NCBI GenBank assembly: GCA_030528385.1
Contig: JAUMYZ010000003.1
Span: 145,892-209,891, forward strand
Direction: 5' to 3'
Length of the DNA: 64,000 bases
Origin: Moraxella sp.
Lineage (GTDB): Bacteria; Pseudomonadota; Gammaproteobacteria; Pseudomonadales; Moraxellaceae
Made by a program: the position numbers and the translations under genes. Shown here in pieces: positions 56,916 to 64,000 of this stretch. Positions within the stretch are counted from its first letter, which is position 1, and the number at the start of each line of letters is the position of its first letter. The notes under the pieces were generated by a model, which saw only the letters and a list, made by a program, of their open reading frames with translations, ran no database searches and was not told the origin of the DNA.

Positions 56916-57368
56916 TTATTTTTTGTAAACTTTGTGGCAGCTGCCGCAGTTCTCTGCCATCGCACCAAAGGCTTGTTTGACGTCATCAGCGCTTTTGGCG
57001 TTGTTGGCAACACTGACCAGATTGGCTAAGGCGTCGCCAAATTCGTCTTGTTTGGTTTTAAAGCCCGCCGCGTCTGCCCAAACCGCGTCTTGGGAGTCGC
57101 CCTTGGTGGCAGCGTCGGCAAAATGTGTCCACATTTGGGCGTTGGTGCTGCTGATGAATTCGGCTTGTTCTTTAAAGGCGGCAGCGTCAAAGCTGGCGGG
57201 GTTTTCCAACATGCCTTTCATGATGTCGTTGGCACCGCGCCAGTCCTTCATAAGATTTTGACGGGTTTTAACGGCATCGCTGCCACTGCTGGTTGGGTTA
57301 TTTTGGTTGCAGCCCACCAAAGTTAGGCTGGCGATGGCAAAAATGGCGATGAATTTTTTTGGTGTCAT
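56916..57368 (-). CDS. Cytochrome c' lipoprotein
   Basis: 150 residues. Lipobox LTLVGC (Cys near 20), four-helix cytochrome c' fold, heme motif ENCGSCHKVYKK at the end. Cytochromes c' bind nitric oxide and protect against it. The lipid anchor is less common than the soluble form. Its end faces the LysR gene end five bases away. Heme attachment needs Ccm factors elsewhere. Confidence 0.87.
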   Translation of the reverse strand: MTPKKFIAIFAIASLTLVGCNQNNPTSSGSDAVKTRQNLMKDWRGANDIMKGMLENPASFDAAAFKEQAEFISSTNAQMWTHFADAATKGDSQDAVWADAAGFKTKQDEFGDALANLVSVANNAKSADDVKQAFGAMAENCGSCHKVYKK

Positions 57369-57502
57369 TTGGCTTCCTTAGTAGGTGGCTAACTGCTAAC
57401 AATAATAAAGACCACAATATAGCACATTCATTTTTTGTACACAATGGCGACTTTTTTACAATTCTGAGCAAACTGTAAGTGTCTGCTGGTGTTGTGTAAA
57501 AG

Positions 57503-58441
57503 TTATCGCAAAGACAACCAATCCTTGGGCTTAAGATAAAAGTCGGTCAGCTCAAATTCACGACTGCCTGCCGCTGGCTCGTAGCGGTAACTCCAACTTG
57601 CCAAAGGGGGCATGCTCACCAAGATGGATTCAGTGCGACCGTTGGACTGTAAGCCAAACAACGTGCCGCGGTCATAAATGAGATTGTATTCTACATAGCG
57701 ACCGCGCCGATACAGTTGAAAATTGCGCTCATCTTCGGTGTAGGGCGTGTCTTGACGGGCGTCAAAAATGGGAACAATGCCATCAAGATAGCCTTGTCCA
57801 ACCGCCTGAATAAAATCAAAACATTTGTCAAAACTCCAACCCATGCTTTGGGTGTTGATGTCATCAAAAAACAAACCGCCCACGCCGCGACATTCTTGGC
57901 GGTGCTGAAGATAAAAATAATCGTCGCACCATGCTTTGAATTTGGGATAAATGTCATCGCCAAAAGGCTGGCATAAGTCATGACAAACCTTATGCCAGTG
58001 AATGCAGTCATCAAGCACAGGATAAAAAGGCGTCAAATCAAAACCGCCGCCAAACCACCAAATTGGCTCGCCATCATCGGGAGTGGCAACAAACAAACGC
58101 ACATTGGCATGGCTGGTGGGGACGTGGGGGTTTTTGGGGTGCACGACCAAAGAAACACCCAAGGCTTGAGCTTTTGCGCCAGTCAGCTGGGGGTGTCTTT
58201 GGCTGGCAGATGGTGGCATGTGCTTGATGTCAATGTGGCTAAACATCACTCCTGCCTTTTCAATGACCGCTCCGCCACCAAGCACGCATGAGCGACCGCC
58301 GCCGCCTTCATCGCGTTGCCATTCATCTGCCACAAACACACGGTTGCCGCCGCCTTTTTTTTCTTGGGCTTGCAAGGCGTGGCAAATGTTGTCTTGCAGG
58401 GTCAATAAAAAGGCGCGTACTTGTTTAATAGAAGACTGCAT
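57503..58441 (-). CDS. hemF: Oxygen-dependent coproporphyrinogen III oxidase
   Basis: Decarboxylates two propionates in heme synthesis. Family signatures [34 protein letters not shown]-like [20 protein letters not shown] and [14 protein letters not shown]. 312 residues. Ends 14 bases after the DegS-like gene's stop region on the same strand (protease upstream), so they may share a transcript. Confidence 0.96.
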   Translation of the reverse strand: MQSSIKQVRAFLLTLQDNICHALQAQEKKGGGNRVFVADEWQRDEGGGGRSCVLGGGAVIEKAGVMFSHIDIKHMPPSASQRHPQLTGAKAQALGVSLVVHPKNPHVPTSHANVRLFVATPDDGEPIWWFGGGFDLTPFYPVLDDCIHWHKVCHDLCQPFGDDIYPKFKAWCDDYFYLQHRQECRGVGGLFFDDINTQSMGWSFDKCFDFIQAVGQGYLDGIVPIFDARQDTPYTEDERNFQLYRRGRYVEYNLIYDRGTLFGLQSNGRTESILVSMPPLASWSYRYEPAAGSREFELTDFYLKPKDWLSLR

Positions 58442-58454
58442 AAATCGGTTGTCC

Positions 58455-59768
58455 TTAGCGTTGGTGCATTTGTCTTAGTAATTGTTCTAACAGTTGGGCT
58501 TCTTCGGGGCTTAGTTGTCTGTGCGGTTGTTCGCTCGCTTTTTGGGCATTTGGACGTTCGCCAACGACGATGTCTAGGGTGTGTTGTTGTCCATTGCGAT
58601 TGATGATGGTGGACAAAGTGCTGTTGGGCGCTTTTTTGGCGACAATGCCAATCAGTGTGTTGGCGTCTTTGGTGGCTGTGCCATCAATGGACAAAACAAC
58701 GTCATTGGCTTGCAAACCTGCTTTGTCGGCAGGGCCGTTGGGCATGACCCCAGCGATGATGACCCCAGTTTTTTCGGACAAATCGGCAGGGTTGTCATAG
58801 GTAGCGGCCAGTTCTACACCGAGCCAACCACGACTGACTTTGCCATTGGCAATGAGCCCATTCATCACTTGTTCTACAATGCTGGTGGGAATGGCAAAAC
58901 CAATACCCATAGAGCCCCCAGAGCGCGAATAAATCACCGTGTTAATGCCCACCAAAGCGCCGTTGGCGTCCACCAGTGCCCCGCCTGAGTTGCCAGGGTT
59001 GATGGCGGCGTCTGTTTGAATAAAGTCTTCAAAGGTGCTAACGCCCAGCCCAGCTCGTCCTGTGGCAGAGATGATGCCTTGGGTAACGGTTTGACCCACA
59101 CCAAAGGGGTTGCCGATTGCCAATGCCACATCGCCCACTTTGATGGGGTCGGCGCGAAATGCCAAAGGGGTTAGATTGTTGAGTGCAACTTTGATGACCG
59201 CCAAATCGCTGTCAGAGTCGCTGCCAACAATGGTGGCACGGCTTTTGCGTCCGTCATTAAATGCCACAGTGATTTCGTCAGCCTTTTCAATCACGTGAGC
59301 GTTGGTAACAATGTACCCATCAGCAGAAACAATCACGCCAGAGCCCAAGCTGCTGTTGTTGCTGTTTTGACCTTGTCCATAATACTCAAAAAACTGCTGC
59401 AGTGCAGGGTCATTGACATAAGGGCTGCGCGCTTTTTGGGTGGTATAAATGTTGACCACCGACTGGGCTGCTTTGCTCACAGCGTTGTGATAAGAGCTGA
59501 TGGGTGCAGGCGTGTCAGGGTTGGTTTTGTCGCTGGCGATGGCGGGTTGCCAAGCGTTTGTTTCAGCGGCGCTCTTGGGGGCTTCGGGATGGACTTGGGG
59601 CGCAGACTGTGGAGCGATTTGCAATGCTGGGGGCAGATAACTTTGCAGTTCATTGCCGTTTTTTTTGGGATTTTGGGCAATCCAAACCAAAAGAAGCGCC
59701 AAAGCGATGACAATGAGCCAAGGCAAGATTTTCCAAATGCTAAACCCATATTGATTGGTCAATTTCAT
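58455..59768 (-). CDS. DegS/AlgW-type periplasmic serine protease
   Basis: 437 residues: membrane anchor (about 15-31), a Pro-rich linker, the trypsin-like domain with His in [11 protein letters not shown] (near 157), Asp in [10 protein letters not shown] (near 186) and Ser in [10 protein letters not shown] (near 259), and a single PDZ domain. One PDZ and the anchor fit DegS/AlgW, which cut an anti-sigma factor in envelope stress. No rseA or mucA is near, and it is longer than E. coli DegS (355), so a general DegQ-like role is possible. Confidence 0.85.
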   Translation of the reverse strand: MKLTNQYGFSIWKILPWLIVIALALLLVWIAQNPKKNGNELQSYLPPALQIAPQSAPQVHPEAPKSAAETNAWQPAIASDKTNPDTPAPISSYHNAVSKAAQSVVNIYTTQKARSPYVNDPALQQFFEYYGQGQNSNNSSLGSGVIVSADGYIVTNAHVIEKADEITVAFNDGRKSRATIVGSDSDSDLAVIKVALNNLTPLAFRADPIKVGDVALAIGNPFGVGQTVTQGIISATGRAGLGVSTFEDFIQTDAAINPGNSGGALVDANGALVGINTVIYSRSGGSMGIGFAIPTSIVEQVMNGLIANGKVSRGWLGVELAATYDNPADLSEKTGVIIAGVMPNGPADKAGLQANDVVLSIDGTATKDANTLIGIVAKKAPNSTLSTIINRNGQQHTLDIVVGERPNAQKASEQPHRQLSPEEAQLLEQLLRQMHQR

Positions 59769-59851
59769 GAGTGTCCTTTAAAATAACGGTTGTTGTGTGT
59801 ATGATAACAGTGTTTTGCACCAATTTTCTTGGTCAGACTTGGGTGCTGAGT

Positions 59852-61003
59852 TTAGTATAAAATCACCCAGCCGTCATTGAGCCAATCACTGACTTGCACA
59901 AGCAAAGCGTCGCTGATGTCATCTCTTGTCAAGATGTCGCCATTTAGTAAACGCTCAAGCAGCGCCAAACTTGCCTTATCCAAACAAACCTGCTCGCCGT
60001 TAATGTACCACTTGTCTGCCACACAAATAAAACGGCTGGCAGGATTGATGCCCAGACATTCACCATCATTTAGACGTACTTTGAGCTGCTTGGGGTCAAT
60101 GTCATCTTCAAAAGCAATCAGCTCGTATTGGCGTTTGCTCACGAGTTCACTCACCGCTTGGGCGAAAATGGCGTTGCCTTTGTCGGAATTGAGCAGGGCG
60201 ATTAGCGCATTTTTCATCGCCGAAATGCTCTCATGGGTCAATTCATAGGCGTTATTTTGTGGGGCTTGGGGCAATACAAGCGGCGAAAACAGACGCTCAT
60301 CAGTGGTGGCAACGTCTGCCACTTCATCTAAAATTTGCACCAAATTTGGACGGCGAAAACCAAACGAAAAGGTCAGGCACTCACCCATCGCAATGCCGTG
60401 ATGGGCAAGGCGTGGCGGCACATAGAGCACATCGCCTGCTTCTAGCACTTCATCAAAAATCAGCTCGCCCATGTCATCAAGCAAGCGAATGGGCTGACCC
60501 TTGACAAAGGGAGTGTTTTCTGGACAAAATTTGCCTAACTGCCAGCGTCTTTGTCCATAGCCCTGTGCCAAAAACACGTCATATTCATCAAAATGAGCCC
60601 CCACTGAACCGCCATCTGGGGCGACCGACACCATGATGTCGTCTTGTTGCCATTTGGGAATAAAATCAAAGGCTTGCCACAGCTCACCGAGCTCTGGCGA
60701 CCACGCTTCTAGGTTTTGTACAAGGATTGTCCAAAGATTGGGTGTGCTTTGTAAATCGTCTTCGCTAAGCGGTGCGTTTTTGAGTGTCCACTCGTTGGGA
60801 TTGTCGTCTTTTTGGGCAATCAGCCGAGCCGACACGCCGTCTTCTGTCGCCAAATCCAATACGTCTGTCGGCTCAAACATACCGACTAGGGCGGGCAGAC
60901 CGTTTTTAATCAGTAGTGGTTTTTTTTGCCAATAGTCTGCCAAAAAAATCTCGGGCGTGATGTTAGGTGGTAAACACCACGGACAATTGTGGGTCGGTTG
61001 CAT
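59852..61003 (-). CDS. roxA: Ribosomal oxygenase RoxA (L16 arginine hydroxylase)
   Basis: Fe(II)/2-oxoglutarate JmjC-type enzyme that hydroxylates an Arg of ribosomal protein L16. Iron site GAHFDEYDVF (His-x-Asp) and the later AHHGIAMG; QGYGQRRWQLG and DVLYVPPR match YcfD/RoxA. 383 residues with the C-terminal winged-helix part. Its neighbour prmB modifies L3, another ribosomal protein, but on the opposite strand. Confidence 0.9.
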   Translation of the reverse strand: MQPTHNCPWCLPPNITPEIFLADYWQKKPLLIKNGLPALVGMFEPTDVLDLATEDGVSARLIAQKDDNPNEWTLKNAPLSEDDLQSTPNLWTILVQNLEAWSPELGELWQAFDFIPKWQQDDIMVSVAPDGGSVGAHFDEYDVFLAQGYGQRRWQLGKFCPENTPFVKGQPIRLLDDMGELIFDEVLEAGDVLYVPPRLAHHGIAMGECLTFSFGFRRPNLVQILDEVADVATTDERLFSPLVLPQAPQNNAYELTHESISAMKNALIALLNSDKGNAIFAQAVSELVSKRQYELIAFEDDIDPKQLKVRLNDGECLGINPASRFICVADKWYINGEQVCLDKASLALLERLLNGDILTRDDISDALLVQVSDWLNDGWVILY

Positions 61004-61161
61004 GCTTTTGCCTTACTTGTTTGTCAAATCACACAATTTTAACAAGTTTTGCTCCAAAAAACCAACGTAAGTTTGGGCTTGGTGATTTTGATGGCGACTA
61101 TTTGGTGGTGAATGGACGGTGAATAACGGTTAAAAACATGGTAAAAAGACACACTTTTATT

Positions 61162-61167
61162 TATAAT
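61162..61167 (+). promoter_or_regulatory. prmB promoter -10
   Basis: TATAAT at 61162-61167, 33 bases before the prmB ATG. No convincing -35. TAGGA at 61191-61195 is the ribosome site. Confidence 0.45.
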
Positions 61168-61199
61168 AGCGTGTTATTTTAGCTAAAAAGTAGGACGAT

Positions 61200-62288
61200 A
61201 TGCCTTATACCGACATTCACGACCAAACGCACGGCGAGCTTGATGATGACTGGCAACTTGGCGATGATGAGATTGCCAAATTATACGGCGAGCTTGACGA
61301 AGCAAAACAAAATTTACGCAGCATTCGTGATTTTATCCGTTTTTGCGTGAGTAAATTGCGTGAATATGATGTGGTGGTTGCCCAAGGCACAACGGACGAA
61401 TTTGCCGAAGCGGCGGCGATTGTGTTGCATACTTTGTCGCTGGACTGGTCAGCAGATGAGCAGATTTTGGATTGTCGTTTGACCGATGGCGAAAAGCAGG
61501 CGGTTTTGACCTTGTTGTCAGAGCGTATCACCCAGCGTAAGCCTTTGTCTTATTTGATAAATTTGGCATACTTTTGTGATTTGCCCTTTTATGTGGACGA
61601 GCGAGTGCTTATTCCGCGTTCGCCGATTGCCGAGCTGATTAAACAGCGGTTTTATCCTTATTTTGATGTTGATGATGTCAATAAAGCCAACTTTTTTGAG
61701 CATGGCTTGCCCGAAACTCAGTTGTCGCCCCCTGAGCGGATTTTGGATTTGTGCACAGGTTCGGGCTGTATTGCCATTGCCTTGGCGGTTGCCTTTCCTG
61801 ACGCCAATGTGGACGGTGTGGACATTGACAAAAACGCCCTAGAAGTGGCATGGACGAACATAGAGCACCACGAGCTTGCCCATCAGGTTAATTTATTAGA
61901 AAGTGATTTGTTTGCCAAACTGCCCGCTGAAAATCAATATGAGCTGATTGTAACCAATCCGCCCTATGTGGACGCGGCGGTGATGGCAGAGTTACCCCCT
62001 GAATTTCTGCACGAGCCTGAGCACGCCTTAGCCGCAGGGCAAGACGGGCTAGATTTGGTGCACCAGATTTTGTACCATGCTCCTGATTATCTTACCCGTG
62101 ATGGACTGTTGGTGTGCGAAGTGGGCGAGAGCGAATGGGCATTGCGTCAGGCTTATCCTGAGATACAGTTTGACTGGCTAAGTTTTGAAAAGGGTGGTAG
62201 TGGGGTGTTTGCCATCACTTGTGATGAGCTTTTGGAGTATCGGGATGAGTTTAAAAGACAAGTTGAGCGGATAAAAGGTGAGCCATGA
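61200..62288 (+). CDS. prmB: Ribosomal protein L3 glutamine methyltransferase
   Basis: AdoMet enzyme methylating L3 on Gln. Motifs LDLCTGSGCIAIALA and the catalytic VTNPPYVDAA (NPPY near 252), with a long N-terminal domain that includes RKPLSYLINLAYFCDLPF. PrmB is favoured over PrmC because of this domain and the ERILDLCTGSGCIAIA pattern. 362 residues, slightly long. No GCGC words seen. Confidence 0.92.
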   Translation: MPYTDIHDQTHGELDDDWQLGDDEIAKLYGELDEAKQNLRSIRDFIRFCVSKLREYDVVVAQGTTDEFAEAAAIVLHTLSLDWSADEQILDCRLTDGEKQAVLTLLSERITQRKPLSYLINLAYFCDLPFYVDERVLIPRSPIAELIKQRFYPYFDVDDVNKANFFEHGLPETQLSPPERILDLCTGSGCIAIALAVAFPDANVDGVDIDKNALEVAWTNIEHHELAHQVNLLESDLFAKLPAENQYELIVTNPPYVDAAVMAELPPEFLHEPEHALAAGQDGLDLVHQILYHAPDYLTRDGLLVCEVGESEWALRQAYPEIQFDWLSFEKGGSGVFAITCDELLEYRDEFKRQVERIKGEP

Positions 62289-62345
62289 TAAAGATGGCGT
62301 TTATAAAAATTGGCATTTCACTTTTTTAAATCATAAAGGACAACC

Positions 62346-63434
62346 ATGGCAGGTAACACAATAGGACAACTGTTTAAAGTAAGCACTTGCGGTGAGTCGC
62401 ATGGGGTGGGTTTAATGGCGATTGTGGATGGTGTGCCGCCCAATTTGCCTTTGTGCGAAGCCGATTTGCAAGCCGAGCTTGACAGACGCAAACCTGGTAC
62501 TTCCAAATTCGCCACCCAACGCCGTGAAGACGACATCGTGGAGATTATCTCTGGGGTGTTTGAAGGGCGAACCACAGGCACGCCCATTGGGCTACTTATT
62601 CGCAACACCGACCAAAAATCCAAAGACTACGGCAACATCGCTGCCACCTTTCGCCCTAATCATGCTGATTATACCTATACCATGAAATATGGCTTTCGCG
62701 ATTATCGCGGTGGCGGGCGTTCGTCTGCTCGTGAAACTGCCATGCGTGTGGCGGCAGGAGCGATTGCCAAAAAGTATTTAAAAGAGCGTTTGGGCATTGT
62801 CATTCGTGGTCATGTTAGCCAAATCGGCAGCGAAAAAGCAGAAAAATTAGACTGGGACTATGTCAATCAAAACCCGTTTTTTTGTGGCGATAAAAACGCT
62901 GTCCCCCGCTTTGAAAAACTCATCACATCTTTGCGTGAGCGGGGAACCAGCTGCGGGGCAAAGTTAGAGATTTTCGCCGAAAACGTGCCGGTGGGCTTGG
63001 GCGAGCCAGTATTTGATAGGCTGGACGCCGACATTGCCCATGCGATGATGAGTATCAACGCCGTCAAGGCGGTGGAGATTGGCGATGGTTTTGCGGTGGC
63101 AGGGCAATTTGGACATGAAGCCCAAGATGAGCTGACCCCTGATGGTTTTTTGGCAAATCATGCAGGCGGGATTTTGGGTGGGATTAGTAGTGGTCAAACC
63201 ATTCGTGTGGCAATCGCCCTAAAACCCACCGCCAGCATCACCACAGCAGGCAAAACCATTGACTTGCAAGGCAAGCCAACAGATGTGATAACAAAAGGTC
63301 GCCATGACCCTTGCGTAGGCGTGCGAGCCACACCAATTGCCGAAGCCATGCTGGCGATTGTGCTGCTTGACCATTATTTGCGTCATCGTGCCCAAAATGC
63401 CGATGTGGCATTGCCCTTTGAGCCGATTGAGTAG
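62346..63434 (+). CDS. aroC: Chorismate synthase
   Basis: FMN-dependent last step of the shikimate pathway, working on the product of AroA. Signatures [32 protein letters not shown] and [17 protein letters not shown]. 362 residues. AAGGAC before the ATG. It follows prmB by 57 bases on the same strand, an order seen in other gammaproteobacteria. No GCGC words. Confidence 0.97.
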   Translation: MAGNTIGQLFKVSTCGESHGVGLMAIVDGVPPNLPLCEADLQAELDRRKPGTSKFATQRREDDIVEIISGVFEGRTTGTPIGLLIRNTDQKSKDYGNIAATFRPNHADYTYTMKYGFRDYRGGGRSSARETAMRVAAGAIAKKYLKERLGIVIRGHVSQIGSEKAEKLDWDYVNQNPFFCGDKNAVPRFEKLITSLRERGTSCGAKLEIFAENVPVGLGEPVFDRLDADIAHAMMSINAVKAVEIGDGFAVAGQFGHEAQDELTPDGFLANHAGGILGGISSGQTIRVAIALKPTASITTAGKTIDLQGKPTDVITKGRHDPCVGVRATPIAEAMLAIVLLDHYLRHRAQNADVALPFEPIE

Positions 63435-63451
63435 GGGATAGTTATGCAAAT

Positions 63452-63709
63452 TCAAACCTTTAAAGAGATTATTGTCCGATGGGTTGCCTGAACATCTAAA
63501 GACCCAGCAGACAGATTTATATTATCTGGCGTGTCCAATGCCATCAACTGCATATTTTCTAATGCTTTGATGGCTTGTGGGTTGTTGTCCACTGTCTTAG
63601 CAATATACTGTGTGGTAGTAATATCAAAGTTGCCCAAGTGGCAGGTGTGTTGTCTTTGCGTGGTGGGGCTAAAAACAGTTATTGCTATAAGCCAGCTTAA
63701 AGCGCCCAT
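63452..63709 (-). pseudogene. Unidentified fragment beside the phage tail remnant
   Basis: An 85-residue frame that overlaps the end of the J-like piece out of frame. The part ITTTQYIAKTVDNNPQAIK with NLSAGSLDVQATHRTIISL looks like a real protein relic, but I do not recognise it. It may be another part of a phage tail gene joined by deletion. It ends 18 bases after the aroC stop. Confidence 0.35.
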
Positions 63710-64000
63710 CCCACAGCCCTGTATATTGACGGGTTTCGGGGTTGTAGTTGCTTGGCACTTGAATTAACTTGCCCTTTAAACGCACGGCGATTTTGGCAAT
63801 GCTGCTAAAAGTTTGGGCGTCATACTCAAGCCCCAACAATGCCGTACAAGGATAAGTGAGCTTGACATCAATGATTTCAGTAACGGCGTCCACCGTCATT
63901 TTATCGCTGATAAGCTCGCTGTCGGCATTGGCAGTCAAACGGCGTACGCGCACGCTCCAGCCACGCTTGGCACTGGGCAAATCAATACGATGGCTTCTTT
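63669..64000 (-). pseudogene. Broken phage tail-tip protein J fragment
   Basis: Open to the right edge. The piece GWSVRVRRLTA, VTEIIDVKLTYPCTALLGL, KGKLIQVPSNYNPETRQY and LWDGRFKLAYSNN matches the lambda J (host specificity) family, where VPSNYNP and YSNNP are hallmark stretches. After AYSNN the frame reaches a stop within three codons, whereas the family goes on for hundreds of residues. So the 3' part is lost. A prophage or more of the remnant probably lies beyond 64000. Confidence 0.75.

Overview
This is a gammaproteobacterial chromosome segment, most likely from Moraxellaceae and probably Moraxella. The main reasons are the prephenate dehydrogenase/EPSP synthase fusion at the left edge (known from Acinetobacter and relatives), a FrpB/CopB-type TonB receptor very like that of Neisseria and Moraxella, a phhA-phhB pair and moderate G+C. 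Almost everything is single-copy core metabolism and housekeeping. I saw no rRNA, tRNA, CRISPR array or intact insertion sequence. The window cuts a gene at both ends.

Layout. 1-4.7 kb: tyrA-aroA fusion (5' end outside the window), rarD, folB-folK, and a convergent UbiJ-like protein with a tail anchor. 4.9-12.2 kb: hupB, ppiD, mfd, a HIT protein and a flavodoxin. 12.2-17 kb, minus strand: FrpB-type receptor with a Fur-like site over a strong promoter, then PBP1b. 17.1-20.5 kb: CcoI-type copper ATPase and a protein resembling the DNA polymerase III psi subunit. 20.6-28.2 kb: a tightly overlapping run serC-yejA-gloB-(mntP fragment)-yejB-yejE-yejF. 28.2-30.7 kb, minus: lpxH, dapF and an unknown gene. 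30.7-36.7 kb: HIT hydrolase, a phage-type gene, L,D-transpeptidase, fpr, trmO, an ABC substrate-binding lipoprotein, grxD. 36.2-38.4 kb: ispF and a decayed six-TM ABC gene fused to a MarR regulator. 38.6-49.6 kb: mnmA, clpB, uvrB, ppiB, phhA-phhB, glnS, sodA. 49.7-61 kb: rlpA, rodA, an M15 peptidase, an ABC exporter, an MFS pump with divergent LysR regulator, a cytochrome c' lipoprotein, hemF, a DegS-like protease, roxA. 61.2-63.4 kb: prmB and aroC. Right edge: a broken piece of a phage tail-tip protein J, pointing at aroC, so a prophage or remnant may continue outside.

Functional themes. Envelope building and quality control (mrcB, rodA, rlpA, L,D-transpeptidase, M15 peptidase, lpxH, dapF, ppiD, DegS-like). 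Aromatic metabolism (tyrA-aroA, aroC, phhA-phhB). Folate (folB-folK). Iron, heme and copper handling (frpB, fpr, grxD, hemF, ccoI). Stress and repair (mfd, uvrB, clpB, sodA). Ribosome and tRNA modification (roxA, prmB, trmO, mnmA).

The most unusual feature is a mosaic in the tetranucleotide GCGC: almost absent from 1-3.9 kb, mnmA, trmO, prmB and aroC, but dense in 4-30 kb and 49.6-61 kb. This suggests core segments with two different histories. I found no convincing new multi-gene system. The best leads are this mosaic, the mntP relic inside the yej operon, the HolD-like protein, the mapped decay of the six-TM ABC gene, and the phage-type relics.
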